NCBI RefSeq assembly: GCF_025966695.1
Contig: NZ_JAOEIY010000002.1
Location: forward strand, 372,001 to 436,000
DNA from: Stutzerimonas sp. S1
GTDB lineage: Bacteria; Pseudomonadota; Gammaproteobacteria; Pseudomonadales; Pseudomonadaceae
Length of the DNA: 64,000 bases
Direction of reading: 5' to 3'
In this document: one piece after another, positions 1 through 8,846 of the stretch
Layout of the letters: each line of letters starts with the position of its first letter
Position numbering within the stretch: the first letter of the stretch is position 1
Notes under the pieces: generated by a model
Seen by the model: the letters and a program-made list of their open reading frames with translations, nothing else
Told to the model about the DNA's origin: nothing
Database searches by the model: none
Position numbers and translations under genes: made by a program

Positions 1-2
1 TC

Positions 3-638
3 GGCCTGACCGCAGATCTGGCCGGCTACCTGCACATCGGCGACAACCTGAACGCGCGCGGCGAGCTGAACCTGAACAACGGCCGCTATCGCGCGTATGG
101 CCAGCGTCTGAGCATTCGCCGCGCGCGACTGCTATTCACCGGCGTACTGACGCAGCCCTATCTCGATATCGAGGCGATCCGCCGCGTCGAGGCGCACGAC
201 GTCATCGCCGGTTTGCGCATAAGCGGCAGCGCCGAACAGCCACGCGTCGATGTATTTGCTGAACCGGCGATGAGCCAGGAACAGGCATTGTCCTATCTGG
301 TGCTGGGACGCCCGTTGGGCGCCGACAGTGGTGACAGCAACCTGCTGGCTCAGGCTGCACTGGGACTGGGGCTGGCCGGTAGCGCATCGATTACGGGCGG
401 GCTCGCGCAGCGCTTGGGCATCGAGGAGTTCCAGCTGGATACCGAGGGCAGCGGCGCTGCCACCAGTGTCGTCGCCAGCGGCCGGCTTTCCGAGCGTCTG
501 ACCCTGCGTTACGGGGTAGGGGTGTTCGAGTCGTCCAACACCATCGCGCTGCGCTACCAGCTGACTCGGCGACTTTTCTTGGAGGCTGCCAGCGGGCTGG
601 CCAGCTCCCTCGATCTGTTCTACCGACGCGATTTCTGA
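3..638 (+). CDS. tamB: Translocation and assembly module protein TamB, C-terminal part (5' truncated)
   Basis: Reading frame is open from the first bases of the window and ends at 636-638, so about 211 C-terminal residues are visible. The beta-rich pattern, the segment LDIEAIRRVEAHDVIAGL, the SYLVLGRP motif and the aromatic-ending C-terminus (LDLFYRRDF) are typical of the DUF490/TamB C-terminal domain. In the family this inner-membrane-anchored periplasmic protein works with the BamA-like TamA in outer-membrane protein assembly and phospholipid transport. The C-terminal domain is the part that contacts TamA. The tamA gene would be expected upstream, outside the window. The paralogue YdbH/YhdP cannot be excluded from the tail alone, but the YLVLGRP-type region favours TamB. 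Confidence 0.88.
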   Translation, partial: GLTADLAGYLHIGDNLNARGELNLNNGRYRAYGQRLSIRRARLLFTGVLTQPYLDIEAIRRVEAHDVIAGLRISGSAEQPRVDVFAEPAMSQEQALSYLVLGRPLGADSGDSNLLAQAALGLGLAGSASITGGLAQRLGIEEFQLDTEGSGAATSVVASGRLSERLTLRYGVGVFESSNTIALRYQLTRRLFLEAASGLASSLDLFYRRDF

Positions 639-1018
639 CCGCCGCGCCGGCGGCGTGGAACTGTGCCGGCACTGGTCTACGCTGTCGTTCGTGCGCTCGG
701 CACGATAGGTCGGAAGTTCCTGACCGTTCGGTCCGAATCGGACTTCCGAATTTTTCTGGAAACTGGCCTAATTCGTCGGCGCCCAACGACGAAGCCCGGT
801 GTTAGCATCCGGCGTCTGCACCCCGCGCGAGAGTCGGGCAGACGTCTAGCACGAGTCTTGCAGTGCCTGTGCTTGCCGTCCCGGAACCTGGGAGGGTTCA
901 ACGGATCCATCAGTGTCGGGCCGTTGAAAAAACATCCCCCTTGTTTTTTCAACGGCTCAGGGAAGGTGGTCCAAATCGCGCGAGGATCCCTCGCTCAAAG
1001 AAAAATAAGGTGTCTCGA
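639..1018 (+). other. 380-bp intergenic leader between tamB and the symporter gene, with two nested inverted-repeat elements
   Basis: No credible gene. Element 1 at 710-749 has outer arms TCGGAAGT (710-717) and ACTTCCGA (742-749) around an inner hairpin TTCGG/CCGAA (727-731, 733-737); it could end tamB transcription or be a protein site. Element 2 is the long hairpin described separately at 921-955. I looked for a glycine riboswitch, which is common before symporters of this family, and did not recognise one. Confidence 0.5.
921..955 (+). promoter_or_regulatory. Perfect 13-bp inverted repeat in the symporter leader, possible RNA switch or repeat hairpin
   Basis: Arms CCGTTGAAAAAAC (921-933) and GTTTTTTCAACGG (943-955) flank a 9-nt loop. 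The octamer TTCAACGG of the right arm also occurs at 897-904, so the left arm could pair with either copy, giving two mutually exclusive folds. The A/U run lies inside the stem rather than after a GC core, so this is not a textbook terminator. It ends 63 nt before the symporter start codon. Confidence 0.5.
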
Positions 1019-2362
1019 ATGGAATTCCTGCAAAACCTAGTCAATAGCATTAACGGCCTCGTGTGGGGGCCACCCATGCTGGTTCTCATCCTCGGAACCG
1101 GGCTGATCCTGATGGTGATGCTCAAGTTCATGCCGCTGAGTCGCATCGGTACCGGGTTTGCCCTGATGTGGGGCGGTCGCACCAAGGGCGACGACGCCAC
1201 CGGGGAGATCAGTCCCTTTCAGGCACTGATGACGTCTCTGGCCGCGACGGTCGGTACCGGCAACATCGCGGGTGTGGCCACGGCGATCTTCCTCGGTGGG
1301 CCGGGGGCGCTGTTCTGGATGTGGTGCACCGCGCTCGTTGGCATGGCGACCAAGTACTGTGAAGTGGTGCTGGCGGTGCACTACCGCGAGAAGGATGACC
1401 GTGGCGAGCATGTCGGTGGGCCGATGTATGCCATCAAGAACGGTCTTGGCAAGAAGTGGGTCTGGCTCGGTACGGCATTCGCCATTTTCGGCGGCTTCGC
1501 CGGCTTCGGCATTGGCAACATGGTGCAGGTCAACAGCATGGCGCATGCGCTGGAAACGACCTTCGCGGTACCGCTTTGGGTGACCGGCGTCGCCACCATG
1601 GTGATCGTCGGCCTGGTGATCCTTGGCGGCATTCGTCGCATCGGCGTGGTCGCGGCGTCGCTGGTGCCGTTCATGTGCCTGGCCTACGTCATCGCGGCCA
1701 TCGTGGTGCTGGTCGTCAATGCCGAGGCAATCCCGGCGGCGTTCGAACTGATCTTTACCCACGCCTTTACGCCGATTGCCGCAACCGGCGGCTTCGCCGG
1801 CGCCGCGGTGATGGCGGCAATTCGTTTCGGCGTTGCTCGTGGCATCTTCTCCAACGAGGCAGGCCTCGGCACGGCGGGTATCGCCCAGGCAGCAGGAACC
1901 ACCACCAGTTCGGTGCGCTCCGGCATGATCGGCATGCTCGGGACGTTCATCGACACCATCATCGTCTGCTCGATGACCGGTCTGGCGATCATCTGCACAG
2001 GCGTCTGGACCAGCGGCGAAAGCGGTTCCGCGCTGTCCGCGGCGGCATTCGAGGCGGCCATGCCCGGCATCGGCGGCATCATCCTGACCATCGCCCTGGT
2101 GGTGTTCGCCTTCACCACCATCCTGGGCTGGAGCTACTTCGGCGAGAAGTGCTGGGAGTTTCTGGTCGGCACCAAGGCCATCCTGCCGTTTCGCGTGATC
2201 TGGGTGATCGCCGTACCGTTCGGTGCCATCGCCCAGCTGGACTTCGCCTGGCTGCTGGCCGATACGCTGAATGGATTGATGGCCATTCCCAACCTGATCT
2301 CGCTCTTGCTGCTCAGCCCGGTTGTGGTCAAGCTGACCAAGGAATACTTCGCGCGGGCCTGA
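1019..2362 (+). CDS. Sodium:alanine/glycine symporter (AGCS family)
   Basis: Encodes 447 aa with about ten hydrophobic segments. It has the AGCS hallmarks: N-terminal [12 protein letters not shown], the [19 protein letters not shown] loop, and the [17 protein letters not shown] motif near residues 278-292. The family imports alanine or glycine with Na+ across the inner membrane. The ATG at 1019 is chosen because AAGG lies about 8 nt upstream and the protein then starts at the family-typical [17 protein letters not shown]. An in-frame upstream ATG at 863 would add an unrelated leader that includes the hairpin. The gene stands alone, with tpx starting 83 nt downstream. Confidence 0.93.
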   Translation: MEFLQNLVNSINGLVWGPPMLVLILGTGLILMVMLKFMPLSRIGTGFALMWGGRTKGDDATGEISPFQALMTSLAATVGTGNIAGVATAIFLGGPGALFWMWCTALVGMATKYCEVVLAVHYREKDDRGEHVGGPMYAIKNGLGKKWVWLGTAFAIFGGFAGFGIGNMVQVNSMAHALETTFAVPLWVTGVATMVIVGLVILGGIRRIGVVAASLVPFMCLAYVIAAIVVLVVNAEAIPAAFELIFTHAFTPIAATGGFAGAAVMAAIRFGVARGIFSNEAGLGTAGIAQAAGTTTSSVRSGMIGMLGTFIDTIIVCSMTGLAIICTGVWTSGESGSALSAAAFEAAMPGIGGIILTIALVVFAFTTILGWSYFGEKCWEFLVGTKAILPFRVIWVIAVPFGAIAQLDFAWLLADTLNGLMAIPNLISLLLLSPVVVKLTKEYFARA

Positions 2363-2445
2363 GCCTGCGCTCACCCTGCAGGCCGCGTGGGGCAATCCGC
2401 GCGCCCTTTTTCTTGGCCATGCATGCATTTGTAGAGGACACAAAA

Positions 2446-2946
2446 ATGACTGAAGTAACCCTGCGCGGTACTCCCATCCAGGTCGTTGGCGACTTTCCGC
2501 AGACTGGACAGCAGGCGAAACCGTTCCGCCTGGTCGGTGCCGACCTCGCCGATATCGAACTGAGCAGCTTCGCCGGCAAGCGCAAAGTGCTGAATATCTT
2601 TCCGAGCATCGACACTCCGACCTGCGCCACTTCGGTGCGCAAGTTCAATGCCCAGGCCAATGCGCTGAACAACACCGTGGTGCTGTGTATCTCGGCAGAC
2701 CTGCCTTTCGCCCAGAAGCGTTTCTGTGGCGCTGAGGGCCTGGAGAACGTGGTGAATCTGTCGACCATGCGTGGTGCCGAGTTTCTCGTCGACTACGGCG
2801 TAGCCATCGCCAGCGGTCCGCTGGCTGGCGTCGCGGCCCGCGCGGTCGTCGTGCTGGACGAGCAGGACCGCGTGCTGCACAGCGAACTGGTCAGCGAGAT
2901 CGGCAGCGAGCCAAACTACGAAGCGGCGCTGGCCGTGCTGGCCTGA
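2446..2946 (+). CDS. tpx: Thiol peroxidase Tpx (atypical 2-Cys peroxiredoxin)
   Basis: 166 aa, the usual family length. The peroxidatic cysteine C60 sits in [13 protein letters not shown] and the resolving C94 in KRFCGAEG, matching C61/C95 of E. coli Tpx. The conserved SLAP-like stretch appears as [14 protein letters not shown]. The enzyme reduces lipid and alkyl hydroperoxides with thioredoxin as donor, in the cytoplasm or periplasm depending on species; no signal peptide is visible here. GTAGAGGACACAAAA precedes the ATG as the ribosome-binding region. A strong hairpin follows the stop, so tpx looks monocistronic or coexpressed with the upstream symporter. Confidence 0.96.
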   Translation: MTEVTLRGTPIQVVGDFPQTGQQAKPFRLVGADLADIELSSFAGKRKVLNIFPSIDTPTCATSVRKFNAQANALNNTVVLCISADLPFAQKRFCGAEGLENVVNLSTMRGAEFLVDYGVAIASGPLAGVAARAVVVLDEQDRVLHSELVSEIGSEPNYEAALAVLA

Positions 2947-2958
2947 CCGTCCTCATCA

Positions 2959-2994
2959 CGGAGGCTGCAGCAATTGCAGCTTCCGTTCTGTTTC
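2959..2994 (+). terminator. Intrinsic terminator after tpx
   Basis: Stem CGGAGGCTGCA (2959-2969) with TGCAGCTTCCG (2975-2985), one G-U pair, 5-nt loop, followed by the T-rich TTCTGTTT. Confidence 0.75.
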
Positions 2995-3209
2995 TGGCGG
3001 CATAAATCCATCGTTCTCACAGCTGCCGCCTGTCGCGCTCAATTAGCCCACCGCTGCGCTAACGGCTAGCGTTCACCCAGTCGCTCTCATCCCAGGATGG
3101 ACGGCTACAGGCCCGCGTAGATGGCAAAAAGCGATTAATTCGCCACCCCGATAAAATCTTTTTTCCCTACCGCGGTCATAGAGCTGATGCCCAAGAATGG
3201 ATTCACTTT

Positions 3210-4433
3210 ATGTCCACCTCACATGTAAAAAAAATCGGTGTCTCAGGTACCGGGATGATTGCCCACGGCTTCGTGCGGTTGATCAAGCAGCACTATCAGG
3301 ATATGGAAATTTCCCGCGTACTCACCCGGCGTCCGCTGGCCACGTTGACCGATTTTCCCCTGCCGGACGCGCTCACCAACTCGCTCGACGAGCTCATCGA
3401 CAATTGCGATCTGATCGTCGAATGCAGTGGTGATGTGTTTCATGGCACCGAGGTGATCGAACGCGCGTTCCAGGCTGGGCTGCCGGTGGTGACGGTGAAC
3501 GCGGAATTGCAGGTGACCACAGGTTCGTACCTGGCGGGCAAGGGCTTTCTTACCGAGGCGGAAGGCGACCAGCCAGGCTCGCTCGCCGCGCTGCGTGAGG
3601 ACGCGCTGCAGATGGGCTTTCAGCCACTGGTCTACGGCAACATGAAGGGCTATCTGAACCACGATCCTTCACCGGAGGACATGGCGTACTGGGCCAAGCG
3701 TCAGGGCATCAGCATCGACCAGACGACCTCGTTCACTGACGGCACCAAGGTGCAGATCGAGCAGGTGATCGTGGGCAATGGCCTGGGCGCCACTATTACC
3801 CGCCAGGGACTCGAGGGACTCGCATCGACCAATCTGGACGACAGTGCCAGCGTGCTCGGCATGATGGCCGAGCGTCTGGACCAGCCGATCGTCGATTACG
3901 TGGTTCCTTCCGGCTATCCGGCGGGTGGTGTGTTCCTGGTCTGTCGACATGATGCGGAGCAGGCGCCGGCGATCGAGTACTTCAAGCTCGGCCGCGGTCC
4001 TTACTACACGCTGGTGCGGCCGTTTCACCTCTGCTCGCTGGAAGTGGGCAAGACCGTGCGCCGAGTCCTTGCCGGTGGCGGTGTGCTGTTGAACAACTCG
4101 ACCAATCCGACCTTGGGTGTTGCGGCAATCGCCAAGCGTGCGATGAAACCGGGCGAGCTGATCGAGCGCGGTATCGGTGGCTTCCAGTTCCGTGGCGAGG
4201 CGATCAAGCTCGATCAGCACCCCAATCATGTGCCCATCGGACTGTTGCGCAAGACTGCGCTGCGCCGCGCAGTCGAGCCGGGGCAGATCATTACTTTCGA
4301 TGACATCGACATCCTGCCAAGCCGTGCGCTGGACATCGTGCTGGAGCAGCGCAGGGCGCCGGTCAGCAGCCCTAGCCGAGGCTGGGGTGCATCGGCCATG
4401 CCGCCCATGGGCATGGTCGCACTCGGCGGCTGA
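3210..4433 (+). CDS. NAD(P)-binding Rossmann protein with C-terminal SAF domain (COG4091, predicted homoserine-dehydrogenase-like)
   Basis: 407 aa. Residues about 7-25 carry a nucleotide-binding loop (KIGVSGTGMIAHGF). The middle part resembles the dehydrogenase fold of homoserine dehydrogenases, with VYGNMKGYLNHDPSPEDM. The C-terminal region (about 330-390) is SAF-like, seen in KPGELIERG and RAVEPGQIITFDDID. COG4091 members appear in sugar and cell-surface contexts; the substrate is not known. The ATG at 3210 is used although the Shine-Dalgarno is weak. The gene is bounded upstream by the tpx terminator and downstream by a bidirectional terminator, so it is a single-gene unit and its neighbours do not suggest a pathway. 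Confidence 0.8.
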   Translation: MSTSHVKKIGVSGTGMIAHGFVRLIKQHYQDMEISRVLTRRPLATLTDFPLPDALTNSLDELIDNCDLIVECSGDVFHGTEVIERAFQAGLPVVTVNAELQVTTGSYLAGKGFLTEAEGDQPGSLAALREDALQMGFQPLVYGNMKGYLNHDPSPEDMAYWAKRQGISIDQTTSFTDGTKVQIEQVIVGNGLGATITRQGLEGLASTNLDDSASVLGMMAERLDQPIVDYVVPSGYPAGGVFLVCRHDAEQAPAIEYFKLGRGPYYTLVRPFHLCSLEVGKTVRRVLAGGGVLLNNSTNPTLGVAAIAKRAMKPGELIERGIGGFQFRGEAIKLDQHPNHVPIGLLRKTALRRAVEPGQIITFDDIDILPSRALDIVLEQRRAPVSSPSRGWGASAMPPMGMVALGG

Positions 4434-4448
4434 ATCGCTCCGTCTGAG

Positions 4449-4475
4449 AAAGGCCGCTGCTTGCAGCGGCCTTTT
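4449..4475. terminator. Bidirectional intrinsic terminator
   Basis: Perfect 11-bp stem AAAGGCCGCTG (4449-4459) and CAGCGGCCTTT (4464-4474), 4-nt loop, flanked by A and T tracts. It lies between the convergent SAF-domain gene and the binding-protein gene. Confidence 0.9.
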
Positions 4476-4494
4476 TGCATCCACAGCCGCAGAG

Positions 4495-5733
4495 TCACTG
4501 CAAGGTGAGTTCGTCACCGCGTTCCTGCTGCCAGTCGTCGAGATCGGGGGCGGCTTCCTCCCCGGCCATGCGGTGGATGATGGTGAAGTAGTCCTGCTTG
4601 AAGCGATCCTGCATGATTTCGCTGCGATTCTTCACCCGTACGGCATAGATGCTCTGGACGTTCTGATGGTCGAACGCGCGCCAGTACTGTTCACCCTTGA
4701 GCAACTGATAGCGATGATTCTCGAGCGCGGTGATCACCGGCTCGCTATCGAACGTGCCGGCGCGCTGCACGGCCGCTGCCCACTGACGCACGATGCCGTA
4801 GGCCGACGCTGCGGTGCTGCCCGGATAGGCCTGATGCTGCTGAATGTAGCCGTCGACGAAGGCTTGCCCCTCGGCGCTCTTCTCTAGCTTGGGCACCTGC
4901 CAGTTCCACGCCTCGGTGCCGATCACATGCTCCATCACCAGCGGTCCGGCCTGCTCGACGATGCTCTGGGTCAGGTTCGGCACAATGATCTGCATGCGTT
5001 TGCCCAGCTCCAGGCTATGTGCCAGGCGCATGGTCTGCACCAGATCTTGTCCCAGCAGGACGATCACCAGCATGTCCGCGTCGCTCGCGGCGGCTTTCCG
5101 TAGCGCCGCCAGGTAGTCGCTGCGGCGCGCGCCATGTGCGGCGATCTTCGCGTAGCCGTGGCGTGCACGGTCGCGGCTTTTGGTCGCTTCGCGCAGGGCC
5201 TGTTCCATGCTGCTACCCCAGGCATCGTCGAGGCTGATGTAGTGATAACGACGATTGGGCATGTGCCAGCTGAGGTACTCGCCCAGCACCTTCGCGCTCA
5301 TCCAGGCACTGTTGGATTCGCGGAACAGGTAACGATGGCCGTCGCGGCCGGTGATTTCGTTGGCGTACGCCAGGGTGGGGAAGTACAGCAGGTCGAGTTC
5401 GCGTGCCCGCTGGCCGGCGGCGAGGGCTTCCTCGCTGTTGGCGCCGCCGAAGATCATCTTCACCCCCTGGCTGGCGAATCGGCCGACGTTGGCCTGGGCT
5501 TTTTCCGCTCGTGCGGCGGAGTTGAGACTGATCAGCTGCAGCGGCCGGCCGAGCACGCCGCCTTGCCGGTTGAGCTGGTCGACGGCGAGCAGGGCGCCGC
5601 GACGCAGTTCCAGGCCTTCGGACTTGTAGTTGCCGGTGCTCGGGTAGTTCAGACCAATGTTGATCGGTTCGGCGGCCTGCAGGGCGGGTAGGGCAATGAG
5701 CAACAACAGGGTGACCAGGGCATGACGGAACAT
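4495..5733 (-). CDS. Periplasmic substrate-binding protein, urea/short-chain amide type (Peripla_BP_6)
   Basis: 412 aa with a signal peptide (MFRHALVTLLLLIALPALQAAE). The mature part starts with PINIGLNYPSTGNYKSEGLELRRGALLAVDQLN, the signature of the branched-chain amino acid/urea ABC receptor fold. The start at 5733 has AAGGAT 8 nt upstream; a longer open frame to 5820 lacks a signal-peptide logic. No permease or ATPase genes are adjacent, so this receptor is an orphan. It is divergent from the PQQ alcohol dehydrogenase at 6012. Binding proteins are recurrent companions of PQQ dehydrogenases (XoxJ-like proteins beside xoxF), so a role in alcohol oxidation or in ligand sensing is plausible but inferred. 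Confidence 0.85.
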   Translation of the reverse strand: MFRHALVTLLLLIALPALQAAEPINIGLNYPSTGNYKSEGLELRRGALLAVDQLNRQGGVLGRPLQLISLNSAARAEKAQANVGRFASQGVKMIFGGANSEEALAAGQRARELDLLYFPTLAYANEITGRDGHRYLFRESNSAWMSAKVLGEYLSWHMPNRRYHYISLDDAWGSSMEQALREATKSRDRARHGYAKIAAHGARRSDYLAALRKAAASDADMLVIVLLGQDLVQTMRLAHSLELGKRMQIIVPNLTQSIVEQAGPLVMEHVIGTEAWNWQVPKLEKSAEGQAFVDGYIQQHQAYPGSTAASAYGIVRQWAAAVQRAGTFDSEPVITALENHRYQLLKGEQYWRAFDHQNVQSIYAVRVKNRSEIMQDRFKQDYFTIIHRMAGEEAAPDLDDWQQERGDELTLQ

Positions 5734-5964
5734 GGCTCGTATCCTTGTGAGCGGAGAGCCGTCCGTTTTAAGAGCGCGCCACCGCCACCGAAATAGTCTT
5801 TTCAGGCCGAACCGTTGCAACTTCGGTACCTGCCCGCTGCCGTTGAAGGCGTTGAAGCCAAGACTGGCGCGGGCTGCGGCCGGGTATTGCTACCAAGGGA
5901 GGAGCAAAATCGGCACTGCGGGCAATTGTTGCGACGGCAGGGTGAACCAAGAATCTGCGGCAGA

Positions 5965-5981
5965 CCGGGAAAATTTCCCGG
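5965..5981. promoter_or_regulatory. Perfect 17-bp palindrome upstream of the PQQ dehydrogenase, candidate operator
   Basis: CCGGGAAA (5965-5972) and TTTCCCGG (5974-5981) around a single A. It lies 30 bp before the PQQ dehydrogenase start, within its likely 5' untranslated or promoter region, in the divergent spacer of 278 bp. Confidence 0.45.
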
Positions 5982-6011
5982 CATAACAATGAACCCGCAG
6001 AGGTAGCCGCA

Positions 6012-7787
6012 ATGAAGCACACCGGTCTTCGCAAGCCCTTCGCCCTGACGGCGCTATGCGCCGCGGTGGCGATGTCCAGCCTGTCGGCCTGGGCCGTCAC
6101 CGACAAGGAAATCCTCGACGACGCCAAATCCACTCATCAGGTCGTCACCAACGGCCTGGGTTTGCAGGGCCAGCGTTACAGCACCCTGAGCACGCTGAAT
6201 ACCGAAAACGTCACCCAACTGCGTCCGGTCTGGGCCTTCTCCCTGGGCGGCGAGAAGCAGCGCGGTCAGGAATCCCAGCCGCTGATCAAGGACGGCGTGA
6301 TGTACATCACCGGCTCCTACTCCCGCGTCTATGCGGTGGATGCCCGCACCGGCAAGGAGCTCTGGCAGTATGACGCACGCCTGCCCGACGGCATCATGCC
6401 GTGCTGTGACGTGATCAACCGCGGCGTCGCGCTGTACGACGATCTGGTGATCTTCGGCACCCTCGACGCCAAGCTGGTCGCGCTGAACAAGGACACCGGC
6501 AAGGTGGTGTGGAAGAAGACCGTGGCGGACTACAAGGCTGGCTACTCGCTGACCGCCGCGCCGCTGATCGTCAAAGGCAAGCTGATCACCGGCGTATCCG
6601 GTGGTGAATTCGGCGTGGTGGGCAAGGTGGAAGCCTACAATCCGAAAAACGGTGACCTGCTGTGGACGCGTCCGACCGTCGAAGGCCACATGGGCTACGT
6701 CTGGAAAGACGGCAAGAAGGTCGAGAGTGGCATTTCCGGCGGCGAAGCCGGCAAGACCTGGCCGGGCGACCTGTGGAAGACCGGCGGTGCGGCGACCTGG
6801 CTGGGTGGCTACTACGACCCGGACACCGACTCGCTGCTGTTCGGCACCGGCAACCCGTCGCCGTGGAACTCGCACCTGCGCCCGGGCGATAACCTGTACT
6901 CCTCCTCGCGCCTGGCGCTCGATCCGGAAGACGGCTCGATCAAGTGGCACTTCCAGTCCACCCCGCATGACGGCTGGGACTACGACGGCGTCAACGAGCT
7001 GATTTCCTTCGACTACCAGGACGGCGGCAAGACCATCAAGGCTGCCGGCACCGCCGACCGCAACGGCTTCTTCTACGTACTGGACCGCACCAACGGCAAG
7101 TTCATCCGCGGCTTCCCCTTCGTCGACAAGATCACCTGGGCCAAGGGCCTGGACAAGAACGGCCGTCCGCTCTACGACGACGCCAACCGTCCTGGCGCAC
7201 CGGGCAGCGCTGACAAGGGCAAGTCGGTATTCGTCGCTCCGTCGTTCCTGGGTGGCAAGAACTGGATGCCAATGGCCTACAGCCAGGACACCGGGCTGTT
7301 CTACGTGCCGTCCAATGAGTGGGGCATGGATATCTGGAATGAGGGCGTGGCCTACAAGAAGGGCGCTGCCTACCTGGGTGCCGGCTTCACCATCAAGCCG
7401 CTGAACGAGGATTACATCGGCGTACTGCGCGCCATCGATCCGAAGACCGGCAAGGAAGTCTGGCGCTACGAGAACTACGCGCCGCTGTGGGGCGGCGTGC
7501 TGGCGACCAAGGGCAACCTGGTATTCACCGGCAACCCCGAAGGCTATCTGATGGCCTTCGACGCCAAGACCGGCAACAAGGTCTATGAGTTCAACACCGG
7601 CTCCGGCGTGATCGGCTCGCCGATCACCTGGGAAATGGACGGCGAGCAGTACGTCTCGGTGCTGTCAGGCTGGGGTGGTGCGGTACCACTGTGGGGAGGG
7701 GAGGTTGCCAAACGCGTGAAGGAATTCAACCAGGGCGGCACGCTTTGGACCTTCAAGCTGCCGAAGGATCTGGTCGCCAAGCGTTGA
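6012..7787 (+). CDS. pedH: PQQ-dependent periplasmic alcohol dehydrogenase, lanthanide-type
   Basis: 591 aa quinoprotein with signal peptide (cleavage near residue 28, SAWA/VT), tryptophan-docking repeats and the vicinal disulfide pair C131-C132 in [10 protein letters not shown]. The active-site stretch is [13 protein letters not shown]323 is the catalytic Asp and D325, two residues later, is the extra carboxylate that in XoxF, ExaF and PedH binds a lanthanide. Calcium enzymes such as MxaF carry a non-acidic residue there. By family it oxidises ethanol and other primary alcohols or aldehydes in the periplasm and passes electrons to a cytochrome c, which is not encoded here. GAGG precedes the ATG. 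No pqq biosynthesis genes are in the window. A perfect long hairpin follows the stop. Confidence 0.92.
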   Translation: MKHTGLRKPFALTALCAAVAMSSLSAWAVTDKEILDDAKSTHQVVTNGLGLQGQRYSTLSTLNTENVTQLRPVWAFSLGGEKQRGQESQPLIKDGVMYITGSYSRVYAVDARTGKELWQYDARLPDGIMPCCDVINRGVALYDDLVIFGTLDAKLVALNKDTGKVVWKKTVADYKAGYSLTAAPLIVKGKLITGVSGGEFGVVGKVEAYNPKNGDLLWTRPTVEGHMGYVWKDGKKVESGISGGEAGKTWPGDLWKTGGAATWLGGYYDPDTDSLLFGTGNPSPWNSHLRPGDNLYSSSRLALDPEDGSIKWHFQSTPHDGWDYDGVNELISFDYQDGGKTIKAAGTADRNGFFYVLDRTNGKFIRGFPFVDKITWAKGLDKNGRPLYDDANRPGAPGSADKGKSVFVAPSFLGGKNWMPMAYSQDTGLFYVPSNEWGMDIWNEGVAYKKGAAYLGAGFTIKPLNEDYIGVLRAIDPKTGKEVWRYENYAPLWGGVLATKGNLVFTGNPEGYLMAFDAKTGNKVYEFNTGSGVIGSPITWEMDGEQYVSVLSGWGGAVPLWGGEVAKRVKEFNQGGTLWTFKLPKDLVAKR

Positions 7788-7800
7788 CCGATCAACTGCG

Positions 7801-7842
7801 GTAAGCACAAAGGCCGGCTATCAAGCCGGCCTTTGTGCTTAC
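7801..7842. terminator. Bidirectional terminator-like hairpin, perfect 19-bp stem
   Basis: Arm 7801-7819 begins GTAAGCACAAAGG and arm 7824-7842 is its exact complement, with a 4-nt loop. It sits between the convergent PQQ dehydrogenase and ybhN. The stem contains A3/T3 runs but no long trailing T tract. Confidence 0.75.
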
Positions 7843-7853
7843 GCTGTGCCCGT

Positions 7854-8846
7854 TCAGGCTGCCGGCGCATCGGGGCGCTGGTTGTTGCGCCGTAACTTCT
7901 TCGCCCGAGCTTCGAGCACCACGTAGACCAGCGTGGCAACCAGCAGCGGTATCAGAAAGTAGATGACCCGGTAGCCGATCAACCCGCCGACGATGGCGCC
8001 CTTGCTCATCTCGTCGGCGAGCAGGGCGACAAACACCGCCTCGATCACGCCGAGCCCGGCTGGAATATGCGTGACCACGCCGGCGATGCTGCTGATCATC
8101 AGAATACCCAGCACCTCTGGATAGGCGACCTTCTGCGACAGCATGAAGTACACCACCAACGCCATTAGCCCCCAGTTCAGTGCGCCCAGCAACAGCTGCA
8201 CCAATGCCAGACGCAGCGACGGCAGATCGATCTCGTGCTGACGGATCGTCCACGAGCGCCGTTTGGAAAACCCGCACAACCCCAGATAGACCAGACAGAC
8301 ACCCACCAGCACCACGCCCAGCAGGCGCAGCGCGCCGGTGCCAATCTCCCAGCTCGCTGGCGGGCTGATCCAGCCCATGGCGAAGATCACGCCGGCCAGC
8401 CACATGTAACCCAGCCAGTTGGTCAGCAGGCTCAGGGTGAACACCCGGGTGATCTGCGACGGGCGCAGGCCGAGCCGCGAGTACAGCCGGTAGCGCAAGG
8501 CGATGCCGCCCACCCAGGCGCTGAGGTTGAGGTTGAACGCATAGCAGACGAAGGTAACCGGCAGAATCTGCCGTAGCGGTAGCTGGTGCCGCGCATAGCC
8601 TTTGCCCAGTACGTCGAAGAAACAGTAAACGACGTAGCTGCCGACCATCGCCGCGCCGGCCATCCACAGCGTCTCGGTGCGGTAGTTGCGCAACGTGCTG
8701 TAGACCTCCGCCCAATCGAGCTTGCGCGCCAGGCTCACCAGCAGCACCGTCACCAGCACGAAGAAGCCATAGGTGAGGATTTTCTTCAGCAGCGGCCAGT
8801 GTCGCCGCCAGCCGCCGCCTTGTGCAGCCTCGGAGCTCTGACTCAT
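7854..8846 (-). CDS. ybhN: YbhN-like integral membrane protein (lysylphosphatidylglycerol synthase TM-region/UPF0104 family)
   Basis: 330 aa with about eight membrane segments. Conserved family features include NLNLSAWVGGIALRYRLY and the SSIAGVVTHIPAGLGVIEAVF stretch. It corresponds to the flippase-like transmembrane half of MprF without the synthase domain; its function in bacteria is unsettled. The start ATG at 8846 overlaps the stop of clsB as ATGA, so translation is coupled. The same trio ybhP-clsB(ybhO)-ybhN occurs in E. coli, which supports a joint envelope-lipid role. The open frame continues upstream to 9197 but that part is the clsB shadow. Confidence 0.88.
   Translation of the reverse strand: MSQSSEAAQGGGWRRHWPLLKKILTYGFFVLVTVLLVSLARKLDWAEVYSTLRNYRTETLWMAGAAMVGSYVVYCFFDVLGKGYARHQLPLRQILPVTFVCYAFNLNLSAWVGGIALRYRLYSRLGLRPSQITRVFTLSLLTNWLGYMWLAGVIFAMGWISPPASWEIGTGALRLLGVVLVGVCLVYLGLCGFSKRRSWTIRQHEIDLPSLRLALVQLLLGALNWGLMALVVYFMLSQKVAYPEVLGILMISSIAGVVTHIPAGLGVIEAVFVALLADEMSKGAIVGGLIGYRVIYFLIPLLVATLVYVVLEARAKKLRRNNQRPDAPAA

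Noticed and set aside
921..955. Intrinsic terminator call for the 13-bp hairpin
   Set aside because: The A/T run is within the stem and the loop-proximal part is not GC-rich; it is kept only as a structured regulatory or repeat element.
863..1018. Upstream extension of the symporter gene to an ATG at 863
   Set aside because: It would include the 13-bp hairpin and a non-family leader; the ATG at 1019 has the Shine-Dalgarno and family N-terminus.
639..1018. Glycine riboswitch before the alanine/glycine symporter
   Set aside because: The conserved aptamer core was not found; only simple inverted repeats are present.
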